A stretch of DNA of 24,557 nt from Actinomycetota bacterium (GTDB lineage: Bacteria; Actinomycetota; Actinomycetes; UBA12327): contig DPWC01000189.1 of the NCBI GenBank assembly GCA_003529305.1, positions 1-24,557 of the forward strand. Reading direction: 5' to 3'. The notes below the pieces were generated by a model, which saw only the letters and a program-made list of their open reading frames with translations, had not been told where the DNA came from and ran no database searches. Within the stretch, counting starts at the first letter, position 1; the number at the start of each line of letters is the position of its first letter. Below, piece after piece: positions 14,282-20,728 of this stretch. The translations under genes were made by a program, and so were the position numbers.

Positions 14282-14415
14282 TCGGGCGATGACCCTCGCA
14301 GCCGCACACCAGTGCCGCTGACGACCCACTCCCCGCCAACCGGGCTGCTGCCCCTCGACGCACAGCGTCACCAGTTTTTCCCTTCCCCTCGCACTGTGAA
14401 CATCTGGAGAGAACC
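14282..14415 (+). promoter_or_regulatory. Leader region between cysteine peptide and DUF4395 (candidate attenuator)
   Basis: This 134-bp stretch has no ORF that I trust. It contains GGGC-TGCT-GCCC (14342-14353) and GACGC-ACA-GCGTC (14357-14369). The second is followed five bases later by TTTTT (14375-14379), resembling a weak intrinsic terminator. A pyrimidine tract (14375-14390) faces the purine-rich DUF4395 SD, GGAGAG (14406-14411), and could occlude it. These are plausible parts of an attenuation mechanism but the fold is not computed. Confidence 0.45.
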
Positions 14416-14865
14416 ATGTACTTCGACCCTCGTGGACTTCGCTTCGGCGCAACACTGACCACTGTTGTGCTGGCGATTGCCCTGATCACCCAGTCCGTCT
14501 GGGTGATCGGCTTCCAGACCGTGGTCTTCGCCATCGGCGCCATTGCCGGACTGAAGGCTGCGCCCTATGGGGTGATCTTCAAGTCAGTGATCCGCCCCCG
14601 ACTATCGGCCCCTGCGGATCTCGAAGCTGAGGCACCACCGCGTTTTGCCCAGGCTGTTGGTCTGATCTTCGCGCTCGTGGCGACGATCGGCTTTGCCTCT
14701 GGTGCCGCTGTCATCGGCGTCGTTGCGACCGCTATTGCCTTGGCAGCAGCGTTCCTGAATGCCGCCTTCGGCTTCTGCTTGGGCTGTGAGGTGTTCCTGG
14801 TCATTCGCCGGATCACGGGTGGCTCGACTGAGCGATTGGTTCCAGTGGGCAGCATCACGAACTAA
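14416..14865 (+). CDS. DUF4395 family membrane protein
   Basis: A 149-aa protein that opens MYFDPRGLRF and has about four membrane helices (16-33, 35-48, 82-98, 100-116). It carries the family hallmark NAAFGFCLGCEVFLV (115-129) with Cys121 and Cys124 in a C-x-x-C arrangement near the C-terminus. The central PPRFAQAVGL segment is also family-typical. Function is not established. DUF4395 genes recur beside thiosulfate sulfurtransferase and thioredoxin-like genes in actinobacteria, so a membrane redox or sulfur-transfer role is a reasonable inference. The ATG at 14416 has GGAGAG four bases upstream. It is the first structural gene after the cysteine leader, with sseA 73 bp downstream. Confidence 0.9.
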   Translation: MYFDPRGLRFGATLTTVVLAIALITQSVWVIGFQTVVFAIGAIAGLKAAPYGVIFKSVIRPRLSAPADLEAEAPPRFAQAVGLIFALVATIGFASGAAVIGVVATAIALAAAFLNAAFGFCLGCEVFLVIRRITGGSTERLVPVGSITN

Positions 14866-14938
14866 GCACCAAGTAATCCCCGGTCGTTCATCCCGATCGG
14901 CCTTCCCTGCACAACAACCGAAACAAGGAGAAAAGAGC

Positions 14939-15802
14939 ATGAGCCGCACCGACGCACTTGTCGATGCCGACTGGGTTGAAACCCACTTGGACGACCCCAA
15001 GGTCGTCCTGGTCGAGGTTGACGAAGACACCGCCGCCTACGAGAAGAACCACATTCGTGGCGCTGTCCGCATTGACTGGAAGACGGACCTGCAAGATCAG
15101 GTTCGCCGTGATTTCGTTAATAAGGAGCAGTTCGAAGCACTGTTGTCGTCCAAGGGCATTGCCAATGACGACACCGTCATCATCTACGGCGGAAACAACA
15201 ACTGGTTTGCCTCATACGCCTACTGGTACTTCAAGCTGTACGGCCATGGTGATGTCCGCCTGCTCGACGGTGGCCGCAAGAAGTGGGAACTCGACAGCCG
15301 TGAACTGGTCTCCGAGGTTCCGCAGCGCGCTGTGACGCAGTACAAGGCGTCGGGCCCAGACACCGCCATTCGCGCTTTCCGCGACGATGTTGTCTCGGCC
15401 ATTGGCGTGCAGAACTTGGTCGATGTCCGCTCGCCTGATGAGTACGCCGGCCGCCTGTTGGCTCCGGCCCACTTGCCGCAGGAGCAGTCGCAGCGTCCGG
15501 GTCATGTGCCCACTGCGGCGAACATTCCGTGGAGCCAGGCTGCTAACGACGATGGCACCTTCAAGTCCGACGATGAGCTCAAGGCCCTGTACGAGGGCAA
15601 GGGCGTGGACTTGTCTAAGGACACCATCGCGTACTGCCGTATCGGTGAGCGTTCCGCGCACACCTGGTTCGTGTTGCACGAGCTGCTCGGCGTGAGCAAT
15701 GTGAAGAACTACGACGGTTCGTGGACCGAGTACGGCTCGCTCGTGGGCGTGCCCGTGCAACTGGGTGACAACCCCGGCACTCCGCTGGGTGGCGCTGCCT
15801 GA
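14939..15802 (+). CDS. cysA2: Thiosulfate sulfurtransferase (rhodanese), CysA2/SseA type
   Basis: A 287-aa tandem rhodanese. It transfers the sulfane sulfur of thiosulfate to cyanide or, physiologically, to thiol acceptors. The N-terminal, non-catalytic rhodanese domain has HIRGAVRIDW and VIIYGGNNNWFASYAYWYFKLYG. The C-terminal domain has DVRSPDEYAGRLLAP and the active loop YCRIGERS with Cys233. ATG at 14939-14941 with AAGGAG eight bases upstream; an in-frame start at 14759 lies inside DUF4395 and is rejected. Its TGA shares a base with the next ATG (TGATG), coupling it to sseC. The actinobacterial cysA2-sseC pair is well conserved. Cysteine-dependent regulation is predicted from the leader peptide upstream. 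Confidence 0.95.
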   Translation: MSRTDALVDADWVETHLDDPKVVLVEVDEDTAAYEKNHIRGAVRIDWKTDLQDQVRRDFVNKEQFEALLSSKGIANDDTVIIYGGNNNWFASYAYWYFKLYGHGDVRLLDGGRKKWELDSRELVSEVPQRAVTQYKASGPDTAIRAFRDDVVSAIGVQNLVDVRSPDEYAGRLLAPAHLPQEQSQRPGHVPTAANIPWSQAANDDGTFKSDDELKALYEGKGVDLSKDTIAYCRIGERSAHTWFVLHELLGVSNVKNYDGSWTEYGSLVGVPVQLGDNPGTPLGGAA

Positions 15803-16101
15803 TGTGTGGCGCAGTGGCGGGTGGACCTTCAATCGAAGGGATCGACATGACCAAGGAAGCCGTGATTCAAGGAATCGTCACCCGAGGTGGCGAGCCAGTG
15901 AGCGGCGCCTATGTGCGACTTCTCGATGGCACGGGTGAGTTCACGGCTGAGGTTCCGACTTCGGCGACGGGCCAGTTCCGTTTCTTTGCCGCACCGGGGT
16001 CCTGGACGCTGCGTGCCCTTGCTCCAGGTGGTCAAGCAGATCGACAGGTCGTCGCCGAACAGGGCGCGGTCGCTGATGTCGAGGTGGCCATCACCGCCTA
16101 G
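15802..16101 (+). CDS. sseC: DUF1416 protein, SseC-like
   Basis: The 99-aa protein starts at the ATG that overlaps the sulfurtransferase stop (TGATG). It begins MCGAV, with Cys2 as in actinobacterial SseC proteins. The body is a small beta-sandwich-like domain: VIQGIVTRGGEPVSGAYVRLLD, then EFTAEVPTSATGQFRFFAAP and GSWTLRALAPGG, resembling a carboxypeptidase regulatory-like/transthyretin-type fold. It has no signal peptide. Annotated elsewhere as 'thiosulfate sulfurtransferase-associated', its biochemical role is unknown; Cys2 might accept sulfur. It is the last plus-strand gene before a convergent DsrE gene. Confidence 0.92.
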   Translation: MCGAVAGGPSIEGIDMTKEAVIQGIVTRGGEPVSGAYVRLLDGTGEFTAEVPTSATGQFRFFAAPGSWTLRALAPGGQADRQVVAEQGAVADVEVAITA

Positions 16102-16122
16102 CTCCGAAAGCAATGCACGAGG

Positions 16123-16184
16123 CACGGTAAGTGTCATACGCCAAGCGTGACTATCAAGAAGCGCGGCGCATGGCACTTACCGTG
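16123..16184. repeat. 11-bp inverted repeat with 40-bp spacer between convergent genes
   Basis: CACGGTAAGTG (16123-16133) and its exact reverse complement CACTTACCGTG (16174-16184) flank 40 bp in the 101-bp gap between sseC and dsrE. The spacer includes an imperfect smaller stem (TCATACGC / GCGTGA, 16134-16150). The sequence could fold into a bidirectional terminator-like structure, but no T-run follows. No ORF or direct target duplication was seen. Confidence 0.7.
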
Positions 16185-16202
16185 TTCTTGTTTGTCGAGG
16201 CT

Positions 16203-16580
16203 CTAGTAGACGAGCGCTTGCGTATGCGGGGCGAGGATTTCTTCCACCTGCGCTGTGCTCCCGGCGATGCGAACGCCAGGGAGAAGGTCGGCGGGCGTGA
16301 GGCCGCGGCGAGTCGCGCACTGTGTGCACACCGTCAGCGTTCCGCCATCAAGCACACGGTCGAGAAGGTCGGCCAAGTTCGGCGCATGGTCCAGCGCGAT
16401 GGTGGCCGCCGTTTCAGGAACAGCCAGTCGAACAGCATCACCGAAGAGCCACACCGAGACTTCGGCTCCAGAGGCCAACGCGGTGACAGCCACAGTGATC
16501 GCTTGATGGCACCGCTCGGCCTCCGTGAGGCTGGCGCCAAGAGTCACCACCAGACGCCGTTGGTCAGGGTTCTCAGACAC
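16203..16580 (-). CDS. DsrE-family sulfur-relay-like protein
   Basis: A 125-aa soluble protein with the DsrE/TusD-like alpha/beta pattern: RRLVVTLGASLTEAERCHQAITVAVTAL, VSVWLFGDAVRLAVPE, a catalytic-region TLTVCTQCATRRGL (81-94, Cys85 and Cys88) and a short VRIAGSTAQVEEIL C-terminal helix. DsrE proteins carry persulfide sulfur between rhodaneses and acceptors. It is encoded opposite to its neighbours, converging on the sulfurtransferase operon, and diverging from a small membrane ORF. An acceptor role for the rhodanese next door is inferred from position only. The ATG is at 16580-16578. Confidence 0.85.
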   Translation of the reverse strand: MSENPDQRRLVVTLGASLTEAERCHQAITVAVTALASGAEVSVWLFGDAVRLAVPETAATIALDHAPNLADLLDRVLDGGTLTVCTQCATRRGLTPADLLPGVRIAGSTAQVEEILAPHTQALVY

Positions 16581-16637
16581 ATTGCGACCTTAGCGGCGGA
16601 ACCGTCAGCGCAGGTTGTGCGCGGCTAGGGTGAGGGT

Positions 16638-16736
16638 GTGGGTGCCTTAGGTGTGGGCGTACTGCTGGCGGGCTTCACGGCTGTGGCATTGACCGGGGGC
16701 TGGATTGTGGTGCGCACCCTGCGCAGAAGCAACTGA
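16638..16736 (+). CDS. Small single-span membrane protein (32 aa)
   Basis: A GTG-initiated ORF: GALGVGVLLAGFTAVALTGG-type hydrophobic stretch (about 20 residues), WIVV, then a basic tail RTLRRSN. The composition is that of a small transmembrane protein with a cytoplasmic positive end. A TAG at 16626-16628 limits the upstream extent, and AGGG (16627-16630) lies seven bases before the GTG. It sits between divergent dsrE and the nitrobindin gene, 54 bp upstream of the latter. I do not recognise a named family. The case rests on hydrophobic pattern, start signal and fit to the gap. Confidence 0.55.
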   Translation: MGALGVGVLLAGFTAVALTGGWIVVRTLRRSN

Positions 16737-16790
16737 CTGCTGGTTGGATGAAAGGGCCGCACGGCGGCCAGCCTCAAGGAGGATTCGATC

Positions 16791-17282
16791 GTGGAGTTGA
16801 CCCCTGACCTTCCCAGCGAGCTTGTTCCCTACGGCTGGTTGATCGGCACATGGGCGGGCGCTGGTGTGGGGGGCTATCCCGGAACCGAGTCGTTCCAATT
16901 CGGTCAGGAACTCACCTTCGCGCACGATGGTCGTCCGTTCTTGTCGTACTGGAGTCGCACCTGGCGCATTGATGACGACGGCAACCCACTCGAGCCGTTG
17001 GCCGCTGAGGCCGGCTTCTGGCGGCCACAGCCTGATAACCGGGTGGAGGTGACGATGGCGCACCCCACTGGCGTGGTGGAGATCTATGTTGGCGAGGTTC
17101 GTGGCGCGCAGATTGAAATTCAGACCGATGTTGTGGCCCGCACGGTGTCGGCCAAGGAGTACACCGCCGCTGTCCGGCTTTACGGGTTGGTCAACGGAGA
17201 ACTCATGTGGGCCTATGACATGGCGGGTATGGGTCAGTCATTGCAATCCCATGTGTCAGCTCGGCTGAAGCGCATCGGGTAG
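16791..17282 (+). CDS. Nitrobindin / FABP-like heme-binding protein (DUF1794)
   Basis: A 163-aa beta-barrel protein. The opening GWLIGTWAGAGVGGYPG (15-31) contains the nitrobindin GxWxGxG signature. Other family segments are SYWSRTWRIDDDGNPLEPLAAEAGFWRP and VEVTMAHPTGVVEIYVG. The C-terminal His154 in LQSHVSARLKR is the expected proximal heme ligand. Known members bind ferric heme and nitric oxide and can isomerise peroxynitrite; in mycobacteria the homologue lies beside sseC2/cysA2. The GTG at 16791 has a strong SD, AAGGAGG, eight bases upstream. fur follows after six bases, so the two are probably cotranscribed. A role in nitrosative or heme stress is inferred. Confidence 0.92.
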   Translation: MELTPDLPSELVPYGWLIGTWAGAGVGGYPGTESFQFGQELTFAHDGRPFLSYWSRTWRIDDDGNPLEPLAAEAGFWRPQPDNRVEVTMAHPTGVVEIYVGEVRGAQIEIQTDVVARTVSAKEYTAAVRLYGLVNGELMWAYDMAGMGQSLQSHVSARLKRIG

Positions 17283-17288
17283 TCATCG

Positions 17289-17705
17289 ATGTCCGCCGGT
17301 GATCTGCTGAGCGATCGGCTGCGTGATCGTGGCTTTCGCGTCACGATGCAGCGCCGGGCGGTCTTCGACGCCGTGGTTGCTCTAGGACATGGAACGCCGG
17401 AATCGATTCTGCGCAAAGCACAAGAAGTTGATGCGACCTTGAATCTCTCAACGGTGTACCGCAATCTTGAAGTTCTCGAAGATATCGACTTGGTGCGGCA
17501 TGCACACCTTGGGCACGGCTCGCCGACCTACCATGTGGCCCACGAACACCGGCATCTGCATTTGGTGTGTTCGGTGTGCAACTCCATTGTGGAGGTGCCG
17601 GTGGAAACGGCAGACTCTCTGGTCGAACTTCTCGCCGATCGGCATCAGTTCGCGGTGGATATCGATCACTTCGCCATTCAGGGCCGCTGCGCCCAATGCC
17701 GGTGA
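17289..17705 (+). CDS. Fur-family metal-responsive transcriptional regulator
   Basis: The 138-aa protein has an N-terminal winged helix (RFRVTMQRRAVFDAVVAL-like segment at 14-33, STVYRNLEVLEDIDLV at 54-69) and a C-terminal dimerisation domain. The latter carries HRHLHLVCSVC (87-97), containing Cys94 and Cys97, and a terminal CAQC (Cys134, Cys137), the structural zinc site. The group (Fur, Zur or PerR) cannot be settled from motifs alone. The gene follows nitrobindin by six bases and precedes ygfZ by 52 bp; iron, heme and Fe-S genes around it favour an iron or peroxide role, by inference. ATG at 17289 after TAG and a short spacer. Confidence 0.92.
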   Translation: MSAGDLLSDRLRDRGFRVTMQRRAVFDAVVALGHGTPESILRKAQEVDATLNLSTVYRNLEVLEDIDLVRHAHLGHGSPTYHVAHEHRHLHLVCSVCNSIVEVPVETADSLVELLADRHQFAVDIDHFAIQGRCAQCR

Positions 17706-17732
17706 CCCAGTTCAGGCAACGCAGTGCAGGTG

Positions 17733-17753
17733 ACCGAGTGTCGGAGACTCGGT
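17733..17753 (+). promoter_or_regulatory. Hairpin overlapping the ygfZ ribosome-binding region
   Basis: ACCGAGT-GTCGGAG-ACTCGGT is a perfect 7-bp stem with a 7-nt loop, ending four bases before the ygfZ ATG. The only SD-like sequence (GGAG, 17743-17746) lies in the loop. It may tune translation or serve as an operator. The rest of the 52-bp fur-ygfZ gap shows nothing else. Confidence 0.4.
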
Positions 17754-17757
17754 ACCC

Positions 17758-18738
17758 ATGAGCACTAGCGCCAGCCCGCTTCTGAGCCTTCCCGGCGCCG
17801 TCGAGGTCGAGTCAGCACTGAACCCACTCGATGCGGGTCTGGTGTGGCACTTCGGTGATCCGTTCGCTGAACAACGACGGCTCGCCGATGGTGTCGGTTT
17901 TGCCGATGCCTCTAACCGTGGCGTTCTGCGTATCTCGGGAGCAGACCGATTGTCGTGGCTGCAATCTTTGGTCACGCAAGATGTTGACCCCTTGCCACCG
18001 GGGCATGAAGTGGAAGCCTTGCTGCTGTCTGCGCAAGGGCGTGTGGAGCACGCCTTTTTTCTTCGAGACGATGGCGATGTCACTTGGCTGCATTGCGAAG
18101 CCCATGACAAGGAACCGCTGATTGCGTTCTTGGATTCCATGCGCTTTCTGCTTGATGTGCAGGTCAGTGATGTCAGTGATCTCTGGCTGTGCGTGTGGCG
18201 AGCTGAGCAGTACGAGTTGTGTGAGCGGTCCGGATTTGATGCAGCGACGCTGATCGACCGTTGGGGCCCGCCGGCTGGAGTGTGGGCACGCGAGGCGTTG
18301 CGCATCGCCAGTGGGCAGCCTCGGTTGGGCCTGGAAACGGATCACCGCACCATTCCCCACGAGGTGGGGTGGATCGGATCGGCCGTTCATCTGAATAAGG
18401 GGTGTTACCGGGGACAAGAAACCGTGGCGCGCGTGCACAACCTTGGCCACCCGCCCCGTCGCCTGGTGTTGCTGCACCTGGATGGCTCAGCCGACGATGC
18501 GCTTCCCGCTCATGCCACTGCGATCACTATGGACGGCGATGAAGTGGGGTGGATTGGCAGTGCTGAGCAACACTTTGAGCTCGGCCCCATCGCTCTAGGT
18601 GTTGTGCGTCGAACCGTTCCGCTTGAGGCCTCGCTGCTGGTGGGCGCGGTGTCTGCATCACAGGAGGAAGTCGTTGCTGTTGACGCGGGAAACGCCCGCG
18701 CCCGGGAAACGGTGCGTGAGTTCAAGCGCCGGGTCTAG
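17758..18738 (+). CDS. ygfZ: Folate-binding YgfZ-like protein (Fe-S cluster assembly/repair)
   Basis: The 326-aa protein has a GcvT-like fold. The diagnostic motif KGCYRGQE is at 214-221, with the essential Cys216. Other typical segments are VLRISGADRLSWLQSLVTQDV (56-76), LLLSAQGRVEHAFFL (88-102) and IPHEVGWIGSAVHLNKGCY. Known homologues use tetrahydrofolate and aid maturation of certain Fe-S enzymes such as MiaB. ATG at 17758. It has no membrane segment. It follows fur and converges with fcl, with 22 bp between the stop codons and a stem-loop across the boundary. The context next to sulfurtransferase, DsrE and Fur supports a sulfur and Fe-S theme. Confidence 0.93.
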   Translation: MSTSASPLLSLPGAVEVESALNPLDAGLVWHFGDPFAEQRRLADGVGFADASNRGVLRISGADRLSWLQSLVTQDVDPLPPGHEVEALLLSAQGRVEHAFFLRDDGDVTWLHCEAHDKEPLIAFLDSMRFLLDVQVSDVSDLWLCVWRAEQYELCERSGFDAATLIDRWGPPAGVWAREALRIASGQPRLGLETDHRTIPHEVGWIGSAVHLNKGCYRGQETVARVHNLGHPPRRLVLLHLDGSADDALPAHATAITMDGDEVGWIGSAEQHFELGPIALGVVRRTVPLEASLLVGAVSASQEEVVAVDAGNARARETVREFKRRV

Positions 18739-18752
18739 CACGAGGAGCTGAC

Positions 18753-18778
18753 GAGAACCGCTATCCCCTGAGGTTCTC
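18753..18778. terminator. Stem-loop at the ygfZ/fcl convergence (possible bidirectional terminator)
   Basis: GAGAACC (18753-18759) and GGTTCTC (18772-18778) form a 7-bp stem around a 12-nt loop spanning the fcl stop codon. Its position between convergent genes suggests termination in both directions. No T-run follows, so confidence is moderate. Confidence 0.4.
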
Positions 18779-19711
18779 ACGGTGGCTCTCGTACCACTGG
18801 TAGGTCGAGGCCAGGCCCTCGTCGAGGGAGATGCGCGCAGACCATCCGGTCTCCTTGATCCGCGAGACATCGAGGAGTTTTCGCGGGGTGCCGTCGGGGC
18901 GTGAGGTGTCCCAGACGATCGAGCCGGTGAATCCAGTGACCGCGGCGATGTTCTTGGCCAACTCTTTGATCGTGACATCGACACCAGTGCCAACATTGAT
19001 GGCCGTGTCGTCGTTGTAGTGCCTCAGCAGGTGCACACAGGCCTCGGCAAGGTCGTCGACATGCAAGAACTCGCGCCTAGGGCTGCCGGTGCCCCAGACA
19101 ACGACCTCGGTGGCGCCGGAGCGCGCAGCCTCATCGAATCGGCGCAGTAATCCCGGCAACACATGGGAATGCTCGGGGTCAAAGTTGTCGCCGGGTCCAT
19201 ACAGGTTGGTGGGCATCGCACTAATCCATGGCAAGCCATATTCGCTGCGCACCGATTGCACCTGCACGATGCCGGCGATCTTGGCCAAGGCATACGCGCG
19301 GTTAGTGGGTTCAAGTGGGCCGGTCAGGAGGGCGTCCTCATTGATGGGTTGCGCAGCGAGTTTGGGGTAGATGCAACTACTCCCGAGAAAGAGGACTCGA
19401 GGAATTCGGTGCTTCAGTGCCGCATCAAGTACTGCGGTCTGGATGCGCAGGTTGTCACTGATGAACTCCACCGGGTGCTCGCTGTTGGCAGCAATGCCGC
19501 CGACTTTGGCAGCCGCCAGCACAACGGCATCCGGCTGGTGCCTCTGGATAAATGCATCCACCGCATCGTGATCGCGCAGGTCCAATTCACCCGAGCGCCG
19601 GCCGATGAGGTTGTCATAACCCGCGGCTGCTAGTGCCCGCCAGATGGCGCTGCCGACGAGTCCGCTGTGCCCGGCCACATAGATCCGGTGCTGCGGCTGT
19701 AACAAGTCCAT
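18761..19711 (-). CDS. fcl: GDP-L-fucose synthase (GDP-4-keto-6-deoxymannose epimerase/reductase)
   Basis: A 316-aa member of the extended short-chain dehydrogenase family. It converts the Gmd product to GDP-L-fucose with NADPH. Visible signatures are the nucleotide-binding GHSGLVGSA (14-22), KVGGIAANSEHPVEFI (69-84), SSCIYP (111-116) and the catalytic Tyr140-x-x-x-Lys144 in YALAK. NLYGPGDNFDPEHSHVLPGLLRRF and RREFLHVDDLAEA are also family-typical. The length is standard (~310-320). The ATG (19711-19709) is only 24 bp from the divergent gmd start and lies six bases from a TAGGCT -10 box, so it may be leaderless. Converges with ygfZ. The product feeds surface fucosylation. Confidence 0.95.
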   Translation of the reverse strand: MDLLQPQHRIYVAGHSGLVGSAIWRALAAAGYDNLIGRRSGELDLRDHDAVDAFIQRHQPDAVVLAAAKVGGIAANSEHPVEFISDNLRIQTAVLDAALKHRIPRVLFLGSSCIYPKLAAQPINEDALLTGPLEPTNRAYALAKIAGIVQVQSVRSEYGLPWISAMPTNLYGPGDNFDPEHSHVLPGLLRRFDEAARSGATEVVVWGTGSPRREFLHVDDLAEACVHLLRHYNDDTAINVGTGVDVTIKELAKNIAAVTGFTGSIVWDTSRPDGTPRKLLDVSRIKETGWSARISLDEGLASTYQWYESHRENLRG

Positions 19712-19717
19712 GGCATC

Positions 19718-19727
19718 AGCCTAGGCT
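19718..19727. promoter_or_regulatory. Palindrome carrying overlapping divergent -10 boxes of fcl and gmd
   Basis: AGCCTAGGCT is a perfect 10-bp palindrome in the centre of the 24-bp gap between the two start codons. It provides TAGGCT (TANNNT) on each strand: on plus at 19722-19727, eight bases before the gmd GTG; on minus at 19723-19718, six bases before the fcl ATG. Both distances fit leaderless transcription. For gmd, GTAACA (19699-19704) is a possible -35 with 17-bp spacing, inside the fcl 5' end. No good -35 was seen for fcl, and neither gene has an SD in the gap. Confidence 0.55.
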
Positions 19728-19735
19728 GTGCGCTT

Positions 19736-20716
19736 GTGGCCCCCGTAGCGCTCATCACCGGAATCACTGGTCAAGACGGCTCCTATCTGGCAGAGCTGCT
19801 CTTGGGCAAGGGCTATGAGGTGCATGGATTGATTCGCCGCGCATCGACTTTCAATACTCAGAGGATTGATCACCTTTACACCGACCCGCACGAAAGCGGA
19901 CGCCTTCACCTGCACTACGCGGATCTAACCGATGGCTCTCGCCTGACCACTTTGTTGGCACGCATCGAACCCAATGAGGTGTATAACCTCGCCGCGCAGT
20001 CGCATGTGCGAGTGTCCTTTGACGAACCCGAATACACCGGCGATGTCACTGGCATTGGGGCTACTCGGCTGTTGGAAGCTCTACGAATCACCGGAGTTCC
20101 TGCGCGCTACTACCAAGCCTCAAGCAGCGAGATGTTTGGAGCCACTCCACCGCCGCAAAACGAATCGACGCCCTTCTATCCGAGATCGCCCTACGGTGCC
20201 GCCAAGCTCTATGCCTACTGGATGACGCGCAACTATCGCGAGGCCTATGGCCTCTTCGCGGTGAACGGGATCTTGTTCAACCATGAGTCACCGCGTCGTG
20301 GCGAAACTTTCGTCACCCGAAAGATCACGCGTGCTGTCGCCGCGATCAAGGCAGGTCGCCAGAGCGAGGTCTATCTGGGCAATCTGGAGGCGGTTCGCGA
20401 CTGGGGATATGCGCCCGAATATGTCGAGGCGATGTGGTTGATGCTTCAAGCTGATTCGCCTGATGACTTCGTGGTGGCGACTGGAACGGCGTACTCGGTG
20501 CGCGACTTTGTCCAATTCGCCTTTGAACATGCCGGACTCGATTGGCAGGACTTCGTCAAGTACGACGAGCGATATGAACGGCCTACTGAAGTCGATGCCT
20601 TGATCGGTGACCCTTCACACGCGGGCGAGGTTCTGGGCTGGCGGCCCACGGTGCTGACTCCCGAGCTTGCACGCATCATGGTGGACGCGGACACGGCGTT
20701 ACTTCTGGGCGACTAG
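19736..20716 (+). CDS. gmd: GDP-mannose 4,6-dehydratase
   Basis: A 326-aa short-chain dehydrogenase-type enzyme that converts GDP-mannose to GDP-4-keto-6-deoxymannose, the first step to GDP-fucose. Signatures: GITGQDGSYLAELLL (9-23, NADP-binding), VHGLIRRASTFNTQRIDHLY (29-48), YNLAAQSHVRVSF (83-95), the active-site SSSEMFG (129-135, with Ser in place of the usual Thr at one position), SPYGAAKLYA (151-160; Tyr153, Lys157), NHESPRRGETFVTRKI and NLEAVRDWGYAPEYVEAMW. The GTG start at 19736 gives MAPVALITG directly. Its neighbour fcl carries out the next reaction. Followed by a membrane protein gene after 12 bp, suggesting a plus-strand operon into the glycosyltransferase-like genes. Confidence 0.96.
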   Translation: MAPVALITGITGQDGSYLAELLLGKGYEVHGLIRRASTFNTQRIDHLYTDPHESGRLHLHYADLTDGSRLTTLLARIEPNEVYNLAAQSHVRVSFDEPEYTGDVTGIGATRLLEALRITGVPARYYQASSSEMFGATPPPQNESTPFYPRSPYGAAKLYAYWMTRNYREAYGLFAVNGILFNHESPRRGETFVTRKITRAVAAIKAGRQSEVYLGNLEAVRDWGYAPEYVEAMWLMLQADSPDDFVVATGTAYSVRDFVQFAFEHAGLDWQDFVKYDERYERPTEVDALIGDPSHAGEVLGWRPTVLTPELARIMVDADTALLLGD

Positions 20717-20728
20717 GCGGCTGTCATC

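Noticed and set aside
14112..14321. 69-aa plus-strand ORF overlapping the cysteine leader
   Set aside because: It is in a different frame from the conserved DLCRVATCLC pattern and has no family features; it overlaps the predicted promoter.
14759..14938. Upstream start for the sulfurtransferase at 14759
   Set aside because: It lies inside DUF4395 in another frame; the ATG at 14939 has a strong SD and matches the family N-terminus.
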